Below the pieces are notes generated by a model. The model worked only from the letters and a program-made list of their open reading frames with translations, searched no databases and had not been told where the DNA came from. Positions 59,730 through 64,000 of a stretch of DNA of 64,000 nucleotides are shown in pieces (positions within the stretch are counted from its first letter, which is position 1; the number at the start of each line of letters is the position of its first letter). The stretch comes from Lentzea pudingi. GTDB lineage: Bacteria; Actinomycetota; Actinomycetes; Mycobacteriales; Pseudonocardiaceae. The position numbers were made by a program, and so were the translations under genes. The DNA lies in the NCBI RefSeq assembly GCF_014646255.1, contig NZ_BMNC01000008.1:186001-250000 (forward strand), read 5' to 3'.

Positions 59730-60838
59730 CGCACCTCCCACCGCTTCAACGCCTCGTCCACGAACACCCCGGCCGCCCCCAGGTACGACCCCGGATCCGT
59801 CCCGCCACCACGCTCCGCCAAAAGATCAGGAGCGGCCTCGGCAGCCCGCCGCGCCATCACGTCGGCGCGCACCTCGAGCCCCTCCACCAGTTCCGCGGCC
59901 TGCGAACCCGCCACCACGGCCAGCTCCAGCAACGCCCGCAACGCCGGCCACTCCGCGTGCCACGCCCCGTCCGGACGCTCGTCCACCGCCCGCGCCGCGC
60001 ACAGGTGCAGCTGCGCCCCCAGCCCGGGAGCTCGCAGTGCCGCGCTGTTCACCAGCACCGACAGCACCGGGTTCCGCTTGTGCGGCATGGTCGACGACCC
60101 ACCGCGCCCGGCCACGAACCCCTCGCGGACCTCACCGACCTCGGGCCGCCCCAGCGTCAGCAGGTCCGCCGCCATCACCCCGAGGGCGTCACAACACCGC
60201 ACCACCGCGTCGCCGAGCCGCGTGACCGGCGCGCGGTAGGTGTGCCAAGGCATTCCCGGCCACACCAGGCCCAGAAAGCCGGCGAGAGCCGCAGCAGAGG
60301 CAACGGGATCCGCGACACGGGACAACGTCCCCGCCGCGCCCCCGCACTGCACCGGCAGGCCGGAGGCCACCGCTTCCAGCTCGTCCAGCGAGTCGAGCAC
60401 GCCCACCAGCCACCGCGCGGCCTTGAGCCCGAACGTGATCGGCACGGCGTACTGCGTCAACGTCCGCCCCGCCATCACGCTGCCGCGATGTTCCCCAGCC
60501 AGCCCGGCCAGCGCACGACCGGTGCGTTCAAGATCCGCCGAAACGCGTTCCAAAACCCCGCGCGCCAGCAACATCAGCGCGGTGTCGAGCACGTCCTGAC
60601 TGGTCAGTCCGGTGTGGACGGGCGTGGAGACCCGCGCACGCAAGGCGGAGACCAGCGGCAGCACAGGATTGCCCGCCGCCTCCACCTCGACCGGGTCCAG
60701 CGAGGGAACCCAGTCGCCCAGGGACAGAGGCGATCCGAGCACGCGAGCCCAGGCGACCTCGACCTCCAGCATCGCCCGCACCAGCGCGGCGTCGTCGAGG
60801 AGGCCGGCGGCGCGATGGGATCCGGGGAGCACGATCAC
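59708..60838 (-). CDS. pcaB: 3-carboxy-cis,cis-muconate cycloisomerase
   Basis: 376 residues, a fumarase/aspartase-superfamily enzyme; signature GGSSTMPHKRNPVLS (about 247-261). Shorter than many PcaB (about 450), with the usual C-terminal cap domain reduced. GTG start overlaps the pcaG stop (GTGA). Reaction: 3-carboxy-cis,cis-muconate to 4-carboxymuconolactone. Confidence 0.92.
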   Translation of the reverse strand: MIVLPGSHRAAGLLDDAALVRAMLEVEVAWARVLGSPLSLGDWVPSLDPVEVEAAGNPVLPLVSALRARVSTPVHTGLTSQDVLDTALMLLARGVLERVSADLERTGRALAGLAGEHRGSVMAGRTLTQYAVPITFGLKAARWLVGVLDSLDELEAVASGLPVQCGGAAGTLSRVADPVASAAALAGFLGLVWPGMPWHTYRAPVTRLGDAVVRCCDALGVMAADLLTLGRPEVGEVREGFVAGRGGSSTMPHKRNPVLSVLVNSAALRAPGLGAQLHLCAARAVDERPDGAWHAEWPALRALLELAVVAGSQAAELVEGLEVRADVMARRAAEAAPDLLAERGGGTDPGSYLGAAGVFVDEALKRWEVRCPTTRA

Positions 60839-61329
60839 GTCCGCGGGAACTGGAAGAACACCGTCTCGGACGGCCCCTGCAGGTGGATGTCGAACCGGAG
60901 GCGCCCGTCGTCCTCGCGCGAGGCGACCAGCCCGTCCACGACGTCCGCGGCGCCGGGCAGGTAGATGCGCGTGAACAGGCGGTCGAGCAGCCCTCGCGCG
61001 AACACCGTCACCGCGAAGAACGGCAGCCCTGGCTCGACCGTGCTGAACCAGTAGTGCCCGGCGCCGTCGGTGCAGGACCGGCCCCAGCCCGTGAACCCGG
61101 CACCGCGCCGCCGCAGCGACCCGCCGACCCGTGGCACGACACCGGAGGCGTCGGACTGGCGGATCTCGATCATCGCGTCCGGTACGGGATCACCCGCGCC
61201 GTCGAAGACGTAGCCGTGCAGCACCACGGATCCGGCCGCGCCGAACGGCACCAGTTCGGAGTCGCCGGGGTACGCGAGCGCGTGGTGGAAGAACGGGCCG
61301 ACGGTCTGGCCCGGGGTGGCTTCAGTCAT
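60835..61329 (-). CDS. pcaG: Protocatechuate 3,4-dioxygenase alpha subunit
   Basis: 164 residues. Begins TPGQTVGPFFHHAL, as in intradiol dioxygenase alpha chains, and carries VLHGYVFDGAGDPVPDAMIEI. The alpha chain lacks iron ligands; the beta chain supplies them. Eight-base overlap with pcaH. Confidence 0.95.
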   Translation of the reverse strand: MTEATPGQTVGPFFHHALAYPGDSELVPFGAAGSVVLHGYVFDGAGDPVPDAMIEIRQSDASGVVPRVGGSLRRRGAGFTGWGRSCTDGAGHYWFSTVEPGLPFFAVTVFARGLLDRLFTRIYLPGAADVVDGLVASREDDGRLRFDIHLQGPSETVFFQFPRT

Positions 61330-62059
61330 CGGACGGCTCCAGGTGGGTCGCGTGGCTTCCGGTCAACACGATGTCCCACCGGTAGCCGAGCAGCCACTCG
61401 TGCTCCGACCGCGAGTGGTCGTACGACGCGATCAGCCGGGCCAGCGCGGCCGGATCGGTGATCGACTGCGCGATCGGGTCCAGCGCCAGCAGCTGGTCGC
61501 CGGGGAAGTACATCTGCGTGATCAGCCGCTGCGTGAAGTCGGTGCCGAACAACGAGAAGTGGATGTGCGCGGGCCGCCAGGCGTTGTGGTGGTTGCGCCA
61601 CGGGTAGGGGCCCGGCTTGATCGACGTGAACGAGTACCAGCCGTCGTCGTCGGTCAGGCACCGGCCGACGCCGTGGAAGTTCGGGTCGAGCGGTGCCGGG
61701 TGCTGGTCGCCCTGGTGCGAGTAGCGGCCGGCGGCGTTGGCCTGCCAGATCTCGACGAGCTGGCGGCGCACCGGACGTCCGTCGCCGTCGAGCACCCGGC
61801 CGTGCACGCGGATGCGTTCGCCGATCGGCTCACCGCCGCGCTGCAGGGTCAGGTCGGCCTCGACCGCGGCGACGTCGGAGTGGCCGAACACGGGCGCGAG
61901 CAGCTCGGCGCCTTCCGGGTCGGCGTGCCGCGGTTCCTTGGTCGGGTGGCGCAACGTCGTGCTGCGGTACGGCGCGAAGTCCAGCAGCGGCGCACCTCCC
62001 GGTGAGTCGGCCTGGATCTTCGCGATCTCGTCGCTGATCTCGTGCTGGCTGGTCGTCAC
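61322..62059 (-). CDS. pcaH: Protocatechuate 3,4-dioxygenase beta subunit
   Basis: 245 residues from GTG at 62059 (VTTSQHEISDEIAKIQ, matching PcaH N-termini); the ATG at 62110 lies between two palindromes and would add 17 residues. Iron site: Tyr in DGWYSFTSIKPGPYPW and the His pair in RPAHIHFSLFG. Reaction: ring cleavage of protocatechuate to 3-carboxy-cis,cis-muconate. First gene of the operon; no clear Shine-Dalgarno site, so possibly leaderless. Confidence 0.94.
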   Translation of the reverse strand: MTTSQHEISDEIAKIQADSPGGAPLLDFAPYRSTTLRHPTKEPRHADPEGAELLAPVFGHSDVAAVEADLTLQRGGEPIGERIRVHGRVLDGDGRPVRRQLVEIWQANAAGRYSHQGDQHPAPLDPNFHGVGRCLTDDDGWYSFTSIKPGPYPWRNHHNAWRPAHIHFSLFGTDFTQRLITQMYFPGDQLLALDPIAQSITDPAALARLIASYDHSRSEHEWLLGYRWDIVLTGSHATHLEPSDD

Positions 62060-62079
62060 GTCGTCGAAGGCTAGGCAAC

Positions 62080-62095
62080 CGACTCCCGGGAGTCG
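62080..62095. promoter_or_regulatory. 16-bp perfect palindrome at the pcaH promoter
   Basis: CGACTCCCGGGAGTCG, exact, 20 bases before the pcaH start. Likely operator of the pca operon. Different from the operator motif of the adjacent TetR gene. Confidence 0.5.
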
Positions 62096-62102
62096 ACCGC
62101 CA

Positions 62103-62121
62103 CTTTCCATTGAACGGAAAG
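62103..62121. promoter_or_regulatory. Inverted repeat CTTTCC-N7-GGAAAG
   Basis: Six paired bases around seven; on the promoter side of pcaH. TTCC...GGAA arms are like IclR-family (PcaR/PobR) sites, but no IclR gene is in the window. Confidence 0.4.
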
Positions 62122-62133
62122 GCCCGCGTTAAC

Positions 62134-62162
62134 TTGACACCTCCGAGACGACCGCTCATATT
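62134..62162 (+). promoter_or_regulatory. tetR promoter with operator in its spacer
   Basis: TTGACA at 62134-62139, 17 bases, CATATT at 62157-62162, then the tetR ATG seven bases on. The operator motif ACGACCGCTCAT (62148-62159) lies in the spacer and -10 region. Confidence 0.6.
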
Positions 62163-62168
62163 CGAGGA

Positions 62169-62741
62169 ATGCCCAGGGCAAGTGTGCGAGAGCAGATCGT
62201 CGAAGCCGCGTTCGAACAGTTCCACCGGCACGGCTACAACGCGTGCGGCGTCAAGCTGATCACGGACAGCGCGAAGGTCCCCAAGGGCTCGTTCTACAAC
62301 CATTTCGAGAGCAAGGAAGCCCTCGCGCTCGTCGTGATGGACCGCTACGGCGAGACGCGGCACCTCGACAAGCTCGCGACTCCGAAGACCGCGCCGCTGG
62401 CCCGGCTGCGCCACCACTTCGAGGCCCTCGCGCAGGACATCGTCGACTTCGGCTACGAACGCGGCTGCGTCTTCGGCAACTTCAGCACCGAGGCCGCCGA
62501 CCACATCCCCGCGATCCGCGCCGGCGTCCGCACCGCGTTCGACCTCTGGGCGACCGCGATCTCCGCGGTCATCCGCGAGGCCCAGGACGACGGGATCGTG
62601 ACGACCACCCAGAGCCCGGACGCCCTGGCCAGGTTCCTGCTCAACTCCTGGGAGGGCGCCATCGTCGGCGAACGCGCCACGAAGGACGGGTCGTCGTTCG
62701 CCGCGTTCTTCACGGTCGCCTTCGAGGTCGTCCTGCGCTGA
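62169..62741 (+). CDS. TetR-family repressor
   Basis: 190 residues. HTH at about 25-50 (GYNACGVKLITDSAKVPKGSF, in pieces; FYNHFESKEALALVV). The long C-terminal domain matches TetR_C with VFGNFSTEAAD. Placed between the pca operon (divergent) and a hydrolase gene, whose promoter repeats its own operator motif; controls itself and the hydrolase, perhaps in response to an aromatic compound. A second, unrelated palindrome lies at pcaH. Confidence 0.88.
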   Translation: MPRASVREQIVEAAFEQFHRHGYNACGVKLITDSAKVPKGSFYNHFESKEALALVVMDRYGETRHLDKLATPKTAPLARLRHHFEALAQDIVDFGYERGCVFGNFSTEAADHIPAIRAGVRTAFDLWATAISAVIREAQDDGIVTTTQSPDALARFLLNSWEGAIVGERATKDGSSFAAFFTVAFEVVLR

Positions 62742-62770
62742 GACCCAGCTCTCGGTCCGGTCCGAACTGC

Positions 62771-62800
62771 TTGACGAATTCTAAGACGACCGGTCATATT
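62771..62800 (+). promoter_or_regulatory. Hydrolase promoter and operator
   Basis: TTGACG at 62771-62776, 18 bases, CATATT at 62795-62800; ATG only seven bases after, so the message is probably leaderless. ACGACCGGTCAT (62786-62797) repeats the motif of the tetR promoter. Confidence 0.65.
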
Positions 62801-62806
62801 GGATGC

Positions 62807-63616
62807 ATGAGCGACATCCACCCCCGGTTCCACACCATCGACGGTCTGTCGATCCGCTACGCCGTTAGCGCTGACAAGCCCACCGCGCTGCTGCTCAGCC
62901 CCTGGCCCGAGAGCATCTACGCCTACGACGCGACGTGGGCGAAGCTCGCGGCGCACGCGAACCTGATCGCGGTCGACCTGCCCGGCTTCGGGCACTCCGA
63001 GCTGCGCGAGGACCTGTTGTCCCCCAGCCGGATGGGCGAGTTCGTCGTGCGCATCGCCGACGCGTTCGACCTCGACCGGCCCCACGTCGTAGGGCCCGAC
63101 ATCGGCACCAGCGCGGTCCTGTTCGCGGCGGCGCAGGCACCGGACCGGTTCCGCAGCATCGTGATCGGCAGCGGCGGCGCGCTCTCCCCGACCGATCTCG
63201 GCTCACCGCTGCACGACTGGGTCCACGACGAGGACCTCACGCCGTACCGCGCGCTGGGCCCGAAGGACGTTGTGAACGTTGCCATGGACGCCATCGAGGG
63301 CTACGAACTGCCGGACGTCGTGCGGCAGGACTACCTCGCCGCCTACCAGGGCCAGCGGTTCGTCGAGCAGATGGCGTACGTGCGAGCCTACCCGGCGGAG
63401 CTGCGAAAGCTGAACGAACTCCTCCCGGGCATCACCACGCCCGTCCAGCTGATCAACGGCAAGCGCGACTCGGTGGTGCCGGTCTCCAACGCCGAGCACC
63501 TGCGCGGGCGGTTGTCGAACAGCAGGCTGGACGTCGTGGACGCCGGGCACTTCGTCTGGGAGGAGAACGCGGACGAGTACGCCCGGATCGTCACGACTTG
63601 GTGGCAGCAGCACTAA
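62807..63616 (+). CDS. Alpha/beta hydrolase with Asp nucleophile (epoxide hydrolase/dehalogenase-like)
   Basis: 269 residues. The nucleophile elbow is VGPDIGTSA, with Asp98 at the nucleophile position as in epoxide hydrolases and haloalkane dehalogenases (not Ser as in esterases); HF in VDAGHFVWEE gives the His. The N-terminal oxyanion loop reads SPWPESIYAY. Start ATG at 62807 follows the promoter closely. Not PcaD: it lacks the Ser nucleophile. Substrate unknown, regulated by the adjacent TetR. Confidence 0.85.
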   Translation: MSDIHPRFHTIDGLSIRYAVSADKPTALLLSPWPESIYAYDATWAKLAAHANLIAVDLPGFGHSELREDLLSPSRMGEFVVRIADAFDLDRPHVVGPDIGTSAVLFAAAQAPDRFRSIVIGSGGALSPTDLGSPLHDWVHDEDLTPYRALGPKDVVNVAMDAIEGYELPDVVRQDYLAAYQGQRFVEQMAYVRAYPAELRKLNELLPGITTPVQLINGKRDSVVPVSNAEHLRGRLSNSRLDVVDAGHFVWEENADEYARIVTTWWQQH

Positions 63617-64000
63617 CCGGTCGTGCAGGCAGCTCCGTTCACGCTGAACGACGCGGGCGGTGAGGTGGGACCGTTGGCAGAGCCGTTGAACCCGAACGTC
63701 ACCGAGCCGTCCTTGACGATCAGCGCGTTGTAGCCCGCGTTGGCAACGCTCACCTCCGCGCCGGACTGGGACACCGTCCCGTTCCACAGCTGCGTCACGG
63801 TCTCGCCGTCCGCGAACCGCCAGCGCACCGTCCAGCCCTCGACCAGCGCGCCGCTGACGTTGCGCACGGTCACATCGGCCTGGAACGCGCCGGCCCACTG
63901 GTTCGTGACCCGGTAGACCACGACACAGGTCGAGGCAGGCGTCGACGGGGGCGGTGGCGCGGTCGACGCTGGACAGTCCCCCTGGGCCCAGAGTCCGAGT
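63613..64000 (-). CDS. Secreted carbohydrate-active enzyme, 3' end with CBM2 domain (partial)
   Basis: Visible 128 residues, 5' part outside the window. The reading frame runs to the window edge: ...GDCPAST, a Pro/Thr linker (APPPPSTPAST), then a family 2 carbohydrate-binding module from CVVVYRVTNQWAGAF to the C-terminal CTTG, with the terminal Cys pair that forms the CBM2 disulfide and the surface Trp residues (NQW, GWTVRW, QLWNGT). Catalytic domain is not visible; likely a cellulase, chitinase or esterase. Convergent with the hydrolase, whose stop overlaps. Confidence 0.88.
   Translation of the reverse strand, partial: LGLWAQGDCPASTAPPPPSTPASTCVVVYRVTNQWAGAFQADVTVRNVSGALVEGWTVRWRFADGETVTQLWNGTVSQSGAEVSVANAGYNALIVKDGSVTFGFNGSANGPTSPPASFSVNGAACTTG

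Noticed and set aside
62807..63616. 3-oxoadipate enol-lactonase (pcaD) to complete the pca set
   Set aside because: Nucleophile is Asp, not Ser, and its promoter belongs to a separate TetR unit. pcaD is not in the window.
1..64000. CRISPR arrays, insertion sequences, prophage, tRNA or rRNA genes
   Set aside because: Looked for regular repeats, transposase motifs and RNA-gene features; none seen.

Overview
High-GC (about 70%) actinomycete DNA. The gene set (SARP and AfsR regulators, TetR/GH3 pairs, ESX-type secretion-associated proteins, lactazole-type thiopeptide genes, split LanB dehydratases) points to the Pseudonocardiales; no rRNA or tRNA genes were seen, so genus is not determined. Most gene starts below are adjusted from the longest open frame using Shine-Dalgarno sites, ATGA/GTGA couplings and family alignments.

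Layout. (1) 1-3450: a telA / VWA-lipoprotein / XpaC-like membrane operon. (2) 3587-12828: four regulators (a degenerate AAA-TPR protein carrying two in-frame DNA palindromes, a small SARP, a TetR, a large AfsR-type SARP-NB-ARC-TPR protein) and a GH3 glycosidase with a palindromic TetR-type operator. (3) 12934-21167: a complete six-gene thiopeptide cluster with the gene order and the diagnostic elimination-dehydrogenase fusion of the lactazole family, in one translationally coupled operon starting with a 57-residue precursor peptide that previous gene-finding can easily miss. (4) 21153-41856 plus 53356-57074: a two-part oxalate/formate catabolic region: an NAD-linked molybdenum formate dehydrogenase whose catalytic subunit is split over two genes, an aldehyde and an acyl-CoA dehydrogenase, a ketopantoate-reductase-like protein (possible oxalyl-CoA reductase), formyl-CoA:oxalate CoA-transferase, oxalyl-CoA decarboxylase, an NDP-forming acyl-CoA ligase, a succinyl-CoA-synthetase-like pair, and, 14 kb away, an OFA-type MFS transporter, fdhD and moeA. 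A CATAC/GTATG motif sits before each of these transcription units and before a GntR/FCD regulator gene and a 61-residue protein gene, so I infer one regulon. A metal/other transport trio (Nramp-like permease, 4-TM protein, TerC) lies inside. (5) 41857-47560: an orphan ESX secretion-associated operon (no secretion machinery) and an HTH-NACHT-membrane protein. (6) 47649-53359: DedA, SDR, hydrolase, Gfo/Idh oxidoreductase, ABC-2 exporter, Nudix. (7) 57052-62059: an AlkZ-like protein and a 4-hydroxybenzoate/protocatechuate operon (pcaHGBC-pobA). (8) 62169-64000: a TetR gene with its own operator motif repeated before an alpha/beta hydrolase, and the 3' end of a secreted CBM2 enzyme.

How they work together. 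In the thiopeptide operon YcaO/RRE proteins would make azolines, the fusion's dehydrogenase would oxidise them, the LanB-type glutamylation and elimination enzymes would make dehydroamino acids and the last enzyme would close the macrocycle by forming the pyridine. In the oxalate region oxalate would be imported, activated to oxalyl-CoA by CoA transfer, decarboxylated to formyl-CoA, and the released formate oxidised to CO2 and NADH; FdhD and MoeA would mature the molybdenum cofactor of the dehydrogenase.
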